Origin: Acidiferrobacteraceae bacterium
GTDB taxonomy: Bacteria > Pseudomonadota > Gammaproteobacteria > HyVt-429
Direction of reading: 5' to 3'
DNA length: 36,509 nucleotides
Assembly: GCA_011052015.1 (NCBI GenBank)
Contig: DRJZ01000130.1
Location: 1 to 36,509 of the forward strand
Below, in pieces: positions 1 through 7,314 of this stretch. A program made the translations under genes and the position numbers. The notes beneath the pieces were generated by a model that did not search any database, was not told the DNA's origin, and worked only from the letters and a program-made list of their open reading frames with translations. The stretch's first letter is position 1, and the number at the start of each line of letters is the position of its first letter.

Positions 1-75
1 CCGACACAGGTGGACAAGGATTTGGAGGCGGTAATGAAGAAGTTACCGAAGAAAGGAGAAGGGAATGACCCCTGA
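1..75 (+). CDS. 3' end of an unrecognised gene (partial)
   Basis: An open frame enters from the left edge and ends at TGA 73-75; the last 24 residues are lysine-rich and charged (ending KKGEGNDP). No family can be named from so little. A GGAGAAGGG stretch at its end would serve as ribosome binding site for the overlapping ATG at 64, as expected of an operon junction. Real coding status is uncertain because only the tail is visible. Confidence 0.35.
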   Translation, partial: PTQVDKDLEAVMKKLPKKGEGNDP

Positions 76-123
76 TTTAATTTCGGATGCGTCGCTGAAG
101 GAAATTTTGACCATAATTATGTG
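64..123 (+). pseudogene. Truncated start of a gene, cut near a palindromic repeat
   Basis: ATG 64 sits just after GGAGAAGGGA and overlaps the preceding frame by 12 bases. It encodes 19 residues beginning MTPDLISDASLKEIL and then stops at 121-123, just before the palindromic element that begins near 132. The good ribosome binding site and abrupt end suggest the 5' stump of a gene whose remainder was lost when the repeat arrived or by deletion. No family is assigned; this is inference. Confidence 0.25.
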
Positions 124-131
124 AAATGAAT

Positions 132-288
132 TCTAGCTATGTGTCCATCTATAAACACCTTTAGCCCCCTCTCCCTCCGGGAGAGGGTGGGGGTGAGGGG
201 ATATAAAACAGGTGTTTATGTGGACGGACACTAGCTATTTATAGCCATGTATAGCCCCTTGAGGCTATACGCAGCTAGAAATAGCTAT
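132..288. repeat. MITE/REP-like palindromic element
   Basis: Outer arms at 133-160 and 210-237 are imperfect inverted repeats (shared cores TAAACACCT / AGGTGTTTA and GTCC / GGAC, bounded by TAGCTA). Between them lies a REP-like core at 166-200, CCCTCTCCC TCC GGGAGAGGG followed by TGGGGGTGAGGGG. A second nested palindrome follows: TAGCTATTT 232-240 with AAATAGCTA 279-287, enclosing TATAGCC 250-256 / GGCTATA 263-269. The same CCCTCTCCC-GGGAGAGGG core occurs between narG and narH (23836-23871), so this is a dispersed family. There is no coding capacity. From 289 to 505 I see only a weak TCCAGGG/CCCTGGA hairpin (358-388) and no gene. Confidence 0.6.
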
Positions 289-505
289 AAATCACGTACC
301 AGAGATGCAGCTGGGCTAAGTTGGTGAAGATTAGATGCCGACGCCATAAGTAATAAATCCAGGGAAGTGTAATACCTCCCCCCCTGGAATATTTAGACGA
401 ACAAAGAGGTGGACCTGTTTGGCTGCTTAGTAGTATATATCAGGCGTAGAAGTTCAGCTAAAATGCGAATTACAGCGCATGGAATATAGTTTTTATGCGA
501 TTTTT

Positions 506-564
506 AGTATATTCTGAGTGTATTAATTCGTGTAATTAACGAACTATTACGCTCAGGATATACT
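506..564 (+). promoter_or_regulatory. Probable AbiEi operator: nested inverted repeats
   Basis: A 16-bp inverted repeat, AGTATATTCTGAGTGT (506-521) and ACGCTCAGGATATACT (549-564), has two mismatches. Nested inside is TTAATT 523-528 / AATTAA 534-539. The block ends 9 bases before the abiEi ATG. AbiEi-family antitoxins are known to autoregulate by binding inverted repeats in their promoter, so this is a good candidate operator. The binding role is inferred from position and symmetry. Confidence 0.6.
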
Positions 565-573
565 TTAAAGCCG

Positions 574-1368
574 ATGAATGGACTAGGAAAAGCCGACCGA
601 GAACGCCTATCAGCGGTGTTGCGGGGGACCAAGGGCGCGATTTCAGTTGCGGAGGCCGCTGATATTCTGGAAATGCCTGGTACCAGCACGGCTAAGTTGT
701 TGTCACGCTGGGCAAAAAAGGGCTGGCTGTCTCGGGTTCGCCGGGGATTATATATTTCTGTTCCATTGGAGTCGCGGACAGCAGATATCCCTCTGGAGGA
801 TGCCTGGGTGATAGCGGACAAGCTTTATAGCCCTTGTTATATCGGTGGTTGGAGTGCTGCTGAGTATTGGGATTTAACCGAGCAGATATTTCGCACCGTG
901 ATAGTCCTAACAACGCAACGACCCAGAGAACGTAAACCGATAATAAAAGGAACTGAGTTTTTATTTAGGACAGTGCCGGATAAAGCCATGTTTGGTTTGA
1001 AGCCGGTCTGGCGAGGGCAGGTAAAAGTCAATGTATCCGATCCCACTCGAACGGTACTCGACATGCTAAGTGATCCACAGTTGGGGGGTGGGCTGCGTTC
1101 AACCATAGATATGATTAGAAATTACATGAGTTCAGAAAAGAAGGATTTAGGCTTACTCATTAAATATGCAGATCAATTAGGTAATGGTGCGGTTTTTAAG
1201 CGTCTTGGTTTTTTATTAGAAAAATATGCTGAAAATGAACAGGATTTTATTGGGCAATGTCGAGATAGGTTAACAACAGGTAACGCAAAGCTTGATCCTG
1301 CATTAAAGGCAAAAAAATTAATAACGCGATGGCGGTTATGGGTGCCTGAGCGATGGGCAAAGGGGTAA
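574..1368 (+). CDS. abiEi: AbiEi-family antitoxin / transcriptional autoregulator
   Basis: 264 residues matching the AbiEi antitoxin of type IV toxin-antitoxin (abortive infection) systems. Residues ~10-60 form a winged helix (AISVAEAADILEM, then LLSRWAKKGWLSRVRRGLYI), the usual DNA-binding start. The middle has the typical YIGGWSAAEYWDLTEQ and the TRTVLDML signature, and a helical C-terminal part follows. It represses its own promoter and counters the AbiEii nucleotidyltransferase. ATG 574 is the first start after an in-frame stop in the upstream palindrome region; its ribosome binding site is poor. It is followed after 4 bases by the abiEii start, so the two were an operon. Its partner toxin is truncated, so the antitoxin now probably acts only as a regulator. 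Confidence 0.85.
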   Translation: MNGLGKADRERLSAVLRGTKGAISVAEAADILEMPGTSTAKLLSRWAKKGWLSRVRRGLYISVPLESRTADIPLEDAWVIADKLYSPCYIGGWSAAEYWDLTEQIFRTVIVLTTQRPRERKPIIKGTEFLFRTVPDKAMFGLKPVWRGQVKVNVSDPTRTVLDMLSDPQLGGGLRSTIDMIRNYMSSEKKDLGLLIKYADQLGNGAVFKRLGFLLEKYAENEQDFIGQCRDRLTTGNAKLDPALKAKKLITRWRLWVPERWAKG

Positions 1369-1372
1369 CGTT

Positions 1373-1576
1373 TTGATCGATAGACAGGAAGTCATGGAAT
1401 TAGCGCGTGAGTTTGGACTCGCAGCACAGGTTATTGAAAAGGATTACACCTTAGGGTGGTTGCTTGCTGGTATTGCAGCACATCCTGAAATTGGACAAAG
1501 CTGGGTATTTAAAGGCGGAACATGTCTAAAAAAGATAAAGATGGATATCCATGTTCAGGAAGGGATGGATATTTAA
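1373..1576 (+). pseudogene. abiEii: Truncated AbiEii nucleotidyltransferase toxin
   Basis: TTG 1373 opens a frame beginning MIDRQEVMELAREFGLAAQVIEKDY and reaching WVFKGGTCLKK, the standard AbiEii N-terminus through the first nucleotidyltransferase motif. In the family this continues with the metal-binding acidic residues (RFSEDLDF-like) and about 200 more residues. Here homology stops at about 1533, and 11 unrelated residues follow before TAA 1574-1576. The catalytic acidic residues and the whole C-terminal half are missing, so the toxin should be dead. A palindrome ATGGATATCCAT (1541-1552) lies right after the break. The next recognisable sequence is an hsdM tail at 1701, so one deletion may have removed both gene bodies. 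Confidence 0.75.
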
Positions 1577-1700
1577 TTAATCCAATATACTAGGATAGTT
1601 ATGAGCGTAGCCGAAATTGGAAACGAAAATGGCAACACGGCCTTCACCGTCCCACTGTTTGACGAATTCATGTGACGTGCCATGCCGGAGTTTAAATTGA

Positions 1701-1811
1701 ATGATTAGAACAAGCGCGACAGAGATAGTCGAAGAGCTGGAAGCGATTGAGACCGAGTCCAAGGAGGCGGATAAGGCGTTGAAGGGAATTCTGGAGCAGA
1801 TTGCAAAATGA
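1701..1811 (+). pseudogene. hsdM: C-terminal remnant of type I methyltransferase HsdM
   Basis: A 36-residue frame reads TEIVEELEAIETESKEADKA and ends LKGILEQIAK, the coiled-coil tail typical of HsdM. Its stop TGA (1809-1811) overlaps the hsdS ATG (1808) as ATGA, the usual hsdM-hsdS junction. Everything upstream that would hold the SAM-binding and NPPY motifs is absent; 1577-1700 contains no recognisable gene. The fragment therefore marks a former hsdM-hsdS operon whose methylase was deleted. An ATG at 1701 is present but has no clear ribosome binding site. Confidence 0.65.
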
Positions 1812-3124
1812 TGGATGGAAACCCATACGCCTTGCCTGAATCGTGGAGTGATTCCTCGATTGGCGATGTAGTCCTGAAAGCAAAACAACGCGATCCGAGG
1901 AAGATACAGGATGATAAGTTTCTATATGTTGATGTTTCCAGCGTTTCCAACCAGCTATTCAGAATCACCGGCGCAACACAAACACTCGGAAGTGAAGCAC
2001 CAAGCCGGGCACGGAAGGAGATTCAAACGAACGATGTTCTCTTCGCGACTGTAAGGCCAACCCTGAAACGTATCGCCGTCGTTCCTGATTGGCTCAATGG
2101 ACAAATCGCCAGTACTGGGTACTGTGTTCTCCGAAGCGATATCGTGAAAGTTGATCCGCGCTATCTCTATTACTATCTGATTACAGACGGCTTTAACGCA
2201 AGAATGGCTGGTCTTGAGCGCGGGGCCAATTATCCAGCGGTACGTGATTCAGATGTAAAGAATTCCTGGCTACCACTCCCTCCGCTCCCCGAGCAGAAGA
2301 AGATCGCGCATATCCTTTCGACGGTACAACGTGCGATCGAAGCACAGGAGCGGATCATCCAGACCACCACCGAGCTGAAAAAGGCCCTCATGCAAAAACT
2401 CTTCACCGAAGGCCTCCGTAACGAACGACAAAAACAAACCGAAATCGGCCCCGTTCCAGAAAGCTGTGAGGTGGTGGAGTTGGGGATCCTGTTGCGTGAG
2501 CCTTTGCGCAACGGCCATTCTGCGAAGGCAACTACTGACAAGAACGGAATCCGAACGCTAACCCTCACGGCAGTTACACAACGGGACTTCTGCATAGAAA
2601 ACACCAAGGTTACCTGCGCCGATCCAAAGCGTGTAAAAAACATGTGGCTGAAGCCGGGAGACATCTTCGTTGAAAGAGCGAATACTGCTGATTACGTGGG
2701 ATTGGCCGCGCTGTATGAGGGAGAGGAAAATTTCGCGATCTTCTCAGACTTGCTTGTGCGGGTTCGAGTGGACGAATCGAGACTCGCTCCAAAGGTACTG
2801 ATCGAATGGCTCCTTGCAGAGCCTTGCCGCCGATACTACAAGAAGAACGCACGCTCTACCGCAGGCAACTTTCCGAAGATCGACCAAGGAACAATCGAAA
2901 AAACCTTAATTCCCGTGCCTCAACCAGAAGAGCAGGAGGAACTGGAGAGAATTTTTCGAACGCTGGATACCAAGATCGCTCAGCAAACTCAGAAATGGGC
3001 ATCCCATCAAGACCTCTTCCGCACGCTCCTTCACGAACTGATGACTGCGAAAATTCGTGTGGACGACATTGACATTCCAAAAGGTTCTAGCATCATGTTA
3101 GCAGAGCCCTTGTTCCAGGATTGA
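1808..3124 (+). CDS. hsdS: Type I restriction-modification specificity subunit HsdS
   Basis: 438 residues with the classical two-fold HsdS layout. Target recognition domain 1 covers ~5-155 and ends in the conserved SWLPLPPLPEQKKIAHILS. A central helical spacer follows (~165-205, AIEAQERIIQTTTELKKALMQKLF). Recognition domain 2 covers ~215-370 and ends LIPVPQPEEQEELERIFRTLD, with a second spacer at ~375-415. Each domain reads one half of a bipartite DNA target and docks HsdM. The length is normal and the frame intact, but only an HsdM tail precedes it, and the nearest hsdR is 12 kb away behind unrelated modules. Unless an HsdM is supplied from elsewhere, it should be unable to act. The ABC-3C operon begins 10 bases after its stop. 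Confidence 0.9.
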   Translation: MMDGNPYALPESWSDSSIGDVVLKAKQRDPRKIQDDKFLYVDVSSVSNQLFRITGATQTLGSEAPSRARKEIQTNDVLFATVRPTLKRIAVVPDWLNGQIASTGYCVLRSDIVKVDPRYLYYYLITDGFNARMAGLERGANYPAVRDSDVKNSWLPLPPLPEQKKIAHILSTVQRAIEAQERIIQTTTELKKALMQKLFTEGLRNERQKQTEIGPVPESCEVVELGILLREPLRNGHSAKATTDKNGIRTLTLTAVTQRDFCIENTKVTCADPKRVKNMWLKPGDIFVERANTADYVGLAALYEGEENFAIFSDLLVRVRVDESRLAPKVLIEWLLAEPCRRYYKKNARSTAGNFPKIDQGTIEKTLIPVPQPEEQEELERIFRTLDTKIAQQTQKWASHQDLFRTLLHELMTAKIRVDDIDIPKGSSIMLAEPLFQD

Positions 3125-3134
3125 AGAGAAAACA

Positions 3135-4085
3135 ATGTCACAATACCTATTACATCTTCTCGACGACACAGAATTCGAGGATCTCGTTACCTTGATTTGT
3201 CGGCGAATTCTTGGTGCTGGTACTACATCGTTTTCTCCAGGCCCAGATGGAGGGAAGGACGCTAAATTTGAGGGAACTGCAAACTGCTTCCCAAGTAATT
3301 CCGCTCCTGCAACGGGAAAGTTCATCATTCAGGCTAAACACACGACAAATCCCGTTGCGTCTTGCTCAGATAACAATTTCGAATCAAACAAGACCTCAGT
3401 CGTCAACGAGGAGATTCCGAAGATCAAACGTCAGTTCGTGAACGGTGATTTGACACATTACCTATTGTTCACGAATCGCCGTAAAACTGGTGGAGCAGAG
3501 GATCGCATTCCCAAACATATCAAAAATGAAACCGGAGTCGAAAACGTTTGGTTGTTCGGTTTGAAAGATATCGGAGATCACCTGCTCAATTACCCTGACA
3601 TCATCAAACAAGCAGGGCTCGATAAGCTGCGATCACCTATTCGATTCACTCCAGACGATATTCGTGACGTAATTGTGGCATTTCACACTCACCGAGAAGA
3701 AATATCAACCGCTTTCGATAGCCAGCACGATTTTAAGGATTACCCTGGAATCAAGAAGAAAAACGAAATTAACGGCCTAACTGACGGCTACTACAGGTAT
3801 ATACAGGAGGACTCAGTTCCACGGTTTTCCGAAATTCAACACTTTCTGAAGAACCCCCGTAACTGGAAATTTGCTGACCAGTATCATGCCGTCGCCGATG
3901 AACTCAAAGGGCAGATCATTACTCATCGCGACAAGTTCGTGACTTTTGATGAGGCTTTGGAGCATGTGTTTCAATTGATGCATGGGCGTAGTCTAGAATT
4001 GCAGTCAGCAGCGCATCGACGGCTGACCAAAATTTTTGTGCATTACATGTATTGGGACTGCGATATTGGAGAAAAAGAAACGTGA
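3135..4085 (+). CDS. ABC-3C system effector with Mrr-like PD-(D/E)XK nuclease domain
   Basis: 316 residues. The N-terminal ~130 residues look like an Mrr/REase-fold nuclease: EFEDLV helix (~13-18), GPDGGKDAKFEG (~36-47, metal-binding Asp), then FIIQAKHT (~63-70), where QAK replaces the (D/E)XK pair as in many Mrr-type enzymes. A later LLFTNRRKTGGAEDRI segment fits the same fold. The C-terminal ~150 residues resemble the effector-associated helical domain of ABC-three-component systems. It is the first of three genes joined by GTGA overlaps with a middle component and a DUF2326 ATPase. Expected role: DNA cleavage triggered when the ATPase senses an invader. The family-level call is strong by context; the substrate is not known. 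Confidence 0.75.
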   Translation: MSQYLLHLLDDTEFEDLVTLICRRILGAGTTSFSPGPDGGKDAKFEGTANCFPSNSAPATGKFIIQAKHTTNPVASCSDNNFESNKTSVVNEEIPKIKRQFVNGDLTHYLLFTNRRKTGGAEDRIPKHIKNETGVENVWLFGLKDIGDHLLNYPDIIKQAGLDKLRSPIRFTPDDIRDVIVAFHTHREEISTAFDSQHDFKDYPGIKKKNEINGLTDGYYRYIQEDSVPRFSEIQHFLKNPRNWKFADQYHAVADELKGQIITHRDKFVTFDEALEHVFQLMHGRSLELQSAAHRRLTKIFVHYMYWDCDIGEKET

Positions 4086-4330
4086 TTCGCCCGGCAAAGC
4101 ATCTTAATCTCAACATGTGTGTCCTGAGGGCTGCAAGTCGTCTTCTCGCAAAGTTGCAAGTCGATCGTATCTGCGGTTATGAGGATCTCCGACAGAATTT
4201 GAGCAACCTAGGAGAAGATGCTGATGTCCTTTTCCTTCCCACAGTTCACTTCCTCTACTTGCTCGGGCTCGTCGAGTATCACACACAGACCGATTCATTC
4301 GAATACATCCAGCCTGGAAGTGGATCGTGA
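4082..4330 (+). CDS. ABC-3C system middle component
   Basis: GTG 4082 overlaps the stop of the nuclease gene (GTGA), giving 82 residues: IRPAKHLNLNMCVLRAASRL, then LLAKLQVDRICGYEDLRQNL, ending near FLPTVHFLYLLGLVEYHTQT. This small helical, winged-helix-like protein with a late FLYLLG(L/K) signature is what links effector and ATPase in ABC-3C operons. An upstream ATG at 4052 in the same frame would extend it into the previous gene; the GTGA coupling makes 4082 more likely. Its own stop overlaps the next GTG in the same way, so all three proteins should be made in fixed ratio. Confidence 0.75.
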   Translation: MIRPAKHLNLNMCVLRAASRLLAKLQVDRICGYEDLRQNLSNLGEDADVLFLPTVHFLYLLGLVEYHTQTDSFEYIQPGSGS

Positions 4331-6120
4331 AGCTTAGTCGTCTCTACACCAACGACACTTTGGTTTTCACCCCTATCGACTTCCGAGAGGGATTCAATGT
4401 CGTTTTGGCTCGCATCCGGCACCCAAAGGACGATGAAAAGAGTAGTCACTGTCTCGGAAAGACTCTCCTGGTTGATGTTATTGATTTTTGTCTCTTGAAA
4501 TCCGTTGGGACGAAGAACCATTTCCTAAAATCCCGAGATGATCTTTTCGGCGACCTTGTCTTTTTCCTGGAATTAGAATTATCTGAAGGCGGGTACGTGA
4601 CAGTTCGCCGACCAGTTCACGAGGCCACGAGAATATCTTTCAAACGGCACGAGGAACGTCACCAAGACTATATTAATTCTGCAGACGAAACATGGGATCA
4701 TCTCAATATCTCCCTAGCTGCAGGTGTGAGGATGCTCGATGGCTACCTTGCGCTCTCCATGATCAAACCCTGGAACTATCGGAAAGGCGTCAGCTACTTC
4801 ATGCGTCGTCAGGAAGATTATTCAAACGAATTCCAGCTACGTAAGTTTTCGAGCGGAAGCCACAAGGATTGGAAGCCTTATGTGGCTCGTGTATTGGGTT
4901 TTCATGACGCCCCGATAACTCAGAAATATGAGGCCGATGCTGCGCATGCAAAGATCAAGGAACGCCGCACCGAATTACAAGGTGAAGTCATGGTTAAACT
5001 TTCTGACTACGAGAAGCTTCGCGCTAGCATTACGGTCAAAAGGGACGAGGTTGAACAGAAAGTATCAGCTCTTGATGAATTTGATTTCAAGGCACAGGAA
5101 TTGGGCCTGAGCGAAGAACTCGCTGATGAGATTGAAAAGAAGGTCGCCGACATCAATGAGGCGCTTTACAACGCTCGATTCGATTTAAACCAAACGAAGC
5201 AAGGGCTTGAGGATGAAGTTCACTTTGATCTGAAAGATGTGCAGCGGGTATTCTCTGAGTCAAAAATTACTTTTCCTGATCAGTTGGCCCGGGACTATAC
5301 AGACCTCGTTGATTTCAACAGGAGGATCCTCAGTGAGCGCCGAACATCACTTAAGAATCGGGCCGAAGAGCTTGAGCGTGAGATTAAGTCTTTAGAAAAT
5401 ACCAACATAGAGCTTGCGGAGAAGAGAAAGAGTATCCTGCAAGTCTTGGGTGGTACAGACAGCCTCAAGAAGTATAAAAGTCTGCAGAAGGAGCTCGACC
5501 ATGACCGGGCGAGCGTGGCTCTAATGGAAGAGAAAGCCGAAAAACTGGATGCTATTCGAGAACTCAATGATGAACTTCGCAAAACAAAAGCCAAATGCGA
5601 TGAACTGACTGTTACGCTCGAGGAGCTTGTTACCAATGGTTCAGACCGCTATCGGCAAATACAGAAGACTTTCAGTAGAATCATCAAAGAGGTTCTGCAC
5701 AGAACCGCTGTCCTTTACGTTCAACAGAACGATAGTGGCAATCTGGATTTTCATGCAGAATTCACTGACGCCGACAGTGACGCTCATACACAGGAAAGGC
5801 GAGGAACCTCTTTCCGGAAAATCCTTTGTATAGCGTTCGACCTCGCAGTGCTGACAAGCTATGCAAAGAAACCATTTTTCCATTTTGTTTATCACGACGG
5901 AGCACTGGAGCAGTTGGAGAGCAAGCGGAAACTCGCCCTTCTGTCCGTGGTTCGGCAGGCCTGCGCTGACTACGGCATCCAGTATATCCTTAGTGCCTTA
6001 GATGAGGAGCTTCCAGAGGATGAGGATACGGCTCACCTCTGTCCGCGACCGGAAGAGGTGATTGTCGAACTGCATGACGGAGGCGATAACGGACGCCTAT
6101 TCAAACTAGAGCGTTTCTAA
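4327..6120 (+). CDS. ABC-3C system SMC-like ATPase, DUF2326 family
   Basis: 597 residues starting at GTG 4327 (overlap GTGA with the middle component). N-terminal ATPase lobe: FREGFNVVLARIRHP and HCLGKTLLVDVIDFCL (~41-56), a P-loop of the LGK(S/T) type used by DUF2326 proteins. Residues ~170-470 are mostly coiled coil (KIKERRTELQGEVM through EELVTNGSDR). The C-terminal lobe has TSFRKILCIAFDLAVL and FFHFVYHDGALEQLESKRK, the DUF2326 hallmark with the Walker B-like HDG. SMC/Rad50-like proteins of this class sense DNA structures and gate the partner nuclease. Converges with the RNase H gene on the other strand across 85 bases. No truncation seen. Confidence 0.85.
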   Translation: MKLSRLYTNDTLVFTPIDFREGFNVVLARIRHPKDDEKSSHCLGKTLLVDVIDFCLLKSVGTKNHFLKSRDDLFGDLVFFLELELSEGGYVTVRRPVHEATRISFKRHEERHQDYINSADETWDHLNISLAAGVRMLDGYLALSMIKPWNYRKGVSYFMRRQEDYSNEFQLRKFSSGSHKDWKPYVARVLGFHDAPITQKYEADAAHAKIKERRTELQGEVMVKLSDYEKLRASITVKRDEVEQKVSALDEFDFKAQELGLSEELADEIEKKVADINEALYNARFDLNQTKQGLEDEVHFDLKDVQRVFSESKITFPDQLARDYTDLVDFNRRILSERRTSLKNRAEELEREIKSLENTNIELAEKRKSILQVLGGTDSLKKYKSLQKELDHDRASVALMEEKAEKLDAIRELNDELRKTKAKCDELTVTLEELVTNGSDRYRQIQKTFSRIIKEVLHRTAVLYVQQNDSGNLDFHAEFTDADSDAHTQERRGTSFRKILCIAFDLAVLTSYAKKPFFHFVYHDGALEQLESKRKLALLSVVRQACADYGIQYILSALDEELPEDEDTAHLCPRPEEVIVELHDGGDNGRLFKLERF

Positions 6121-6205
6121 TTCATATGCCAAAATTCAGAGAACACAAAATCGTTCAACCCGCATAGGACGCGCCTACCATACTCTGTGCACGGTGGCCA
6201 ACGAA

Positions 6206-7045
6206 TCACACCAGCTTCGAGCACTCAATCTCGTCCAGCATCCGAGCAATCCTCGGGTTCGCGGTATCTTTGTTTAGAACTACCACGTAGCAATGCCCGT
6301 CTCTTAGCGGCTCAGTAGAGAAAATAATGTCAACGTTGCCTAGATATTTGCTCTTCTTGGAAATGACTTCAAACTTGTATTTCCAGAGCTTATGAGTTTC
6401 TAGATATTCCGTCGTGAATACTCGGATTGATAATCTCTGACCGCGCATCTCGACACTACCGATTTCGACAGACTTTGAGGTTTTCTTCCTTCTCACCGAC
6501 ACGGTAGATAACGGTTTGTGCAGCGGGTTCTTGGCAGATTTCCTTGCGAGCTTATCAGCCGCTTTGTTGTACTTGTCCTTTGAGTGACCTTTGACCCATT
6601 TAATGCTGACGTTGCGCCGACTTTGATACGCGCGTTTGAGAAGCCTTACCAACCGTTTCCACTGGGCCACATGGAGGATCGGTCGCCCGGTTTGTCGGTT
6701 TGTCCACTTTGTAGTGGGCCATACAAACTTCGCGGTCTGATAGTTATCAACTATGTATCGTGAATCCGTGTGGACAACGATTTTCTCAAATTGCTTGAGG
6801 GCTTCTTGATCGAGAGCTTCCTCCAGTCCTTTGATGCATGCCTCAAGTTCCATTTCGTTGTTCGTCGCCTGTTTGTAGCCTGGATAGTCGAACTCGTTGA
6901 TAACCTCCTCATCCCCTGCGTCATTGACAATGACGAATACAATACCAATCCCGCCGACCCTTGGTCCGGAGAAGGAAGATCCATCGGTATAGATGTTCAA
7001 AGCATCGTCATCTAGCATTTCAGGATTATAGCGTTCAGCCCGCAT
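6206..7045 (-). CDS. RNase H (type 1 fold) with C-terminal extension
   Basis: 279 residues. The RNase HI fold spans ~15-170 with all catalytic residues visible: Asp21 in YTDGSS, Glu66 in NNEMELEA, Asp94 in VHTDSRY, Asp164 in KAADKLA, and the flexible-loop His154 in VKGHSKDKYN. It should cleave the RNA strand of RNA-DNA hybrids. Housekeeping RNase HI is about 155 residues; here ~100 extra residues follow (~180-279, beta-rich, ending DEIECSKLV) and match no domain I recognise. It lies alone on the minus strand between an ABC-3C operon and a toxin-antitoxin pair, so a defence-related role is plausible but inferred. Its 3' end plus downstream flank is duplicated, degenerate, at 8860-9080. Confidence 0.85.
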   Translation of the reverse strand: MRAERYNPEMLDDDALNIYTDGSSFSGPRVGGIGIVFVIVNDAGDEEVINEFDYPGYKQATNNEMELEACIKGLEEALDQEALKQFEKIVVHTDSRYIVDNYQTAKFVWPTTKWTNRQTGRPILHVAQWKRLVRLLKRAYQSRRNVSIKWVKGHSKDKYNKAADKLARKSAKNPLHKPLSTVSVRRKKTSKSVEIGSVEMRGQRLSIRVFTTEYLETHKLWKYKFEVISKKSKYLGNVDIIFSTEPLRDGHCYVVVLNKDTANPRIARMLDEIECSKLV

Positions 7046-7080
7046 AAGATGCGGTTCGCAAGCTCACCTCATCCTGCGTG

Positions 7081-7314
7081 CTATGGAATGTGGCTTGGAG
7101 TATCGGACGCAGTAGAGGAGGTAACCATGGTTGGCCCGGCGTACACAGGTAGATTTGGGGTGCGTTGCCCACCGGGTAACCGAGATTCACATTGCTTGGC
7201 GTAGGGCTCTGAGCAATACGATATATTGTCAAGAACTTGAAAAATCATTCCGCCAATTGGTATTGTGATAATGCCTGTTACCACAGAAGATTTATAAATC
7301 TTTTCCCAGTCCAT
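7081..7314 (-). CDS. Small hypothetical protein, one possible membrane segment
   Basis: 77 residues. ATG 7312-7314 directly abuts the stop of the HigA-like gene, so translation could be coupled. The first ~35 residues (MDWEKIYKSSVVTGIITIPI then GGMIF) could form one membrane helix. The rest is low in hydrophobicity and runs into a repeat-bearing stretch (CATCCTGCGTGCT at 7069-7081), so the original gene may have been longer and cut by repeat sequence. No family recognised; it may not be a real protein. Confidence 0.3.
   Translation of the reverse strand: MDWEKIYKSSVVTGIITIPIGGMIFQVLDNISYCSEPYAKQCESRLPGGQRTPNLPVYAGPTMVTSSTASDTPSHIP

Noticed and set aside
1601-1675. 24-codon frame MSVAEIGNENGNTAFTVPLF
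   Set aside because: It lies in the deleted zone between abiEii and the hsdM tail, lacks a ribosome binding site and matches no family I know.
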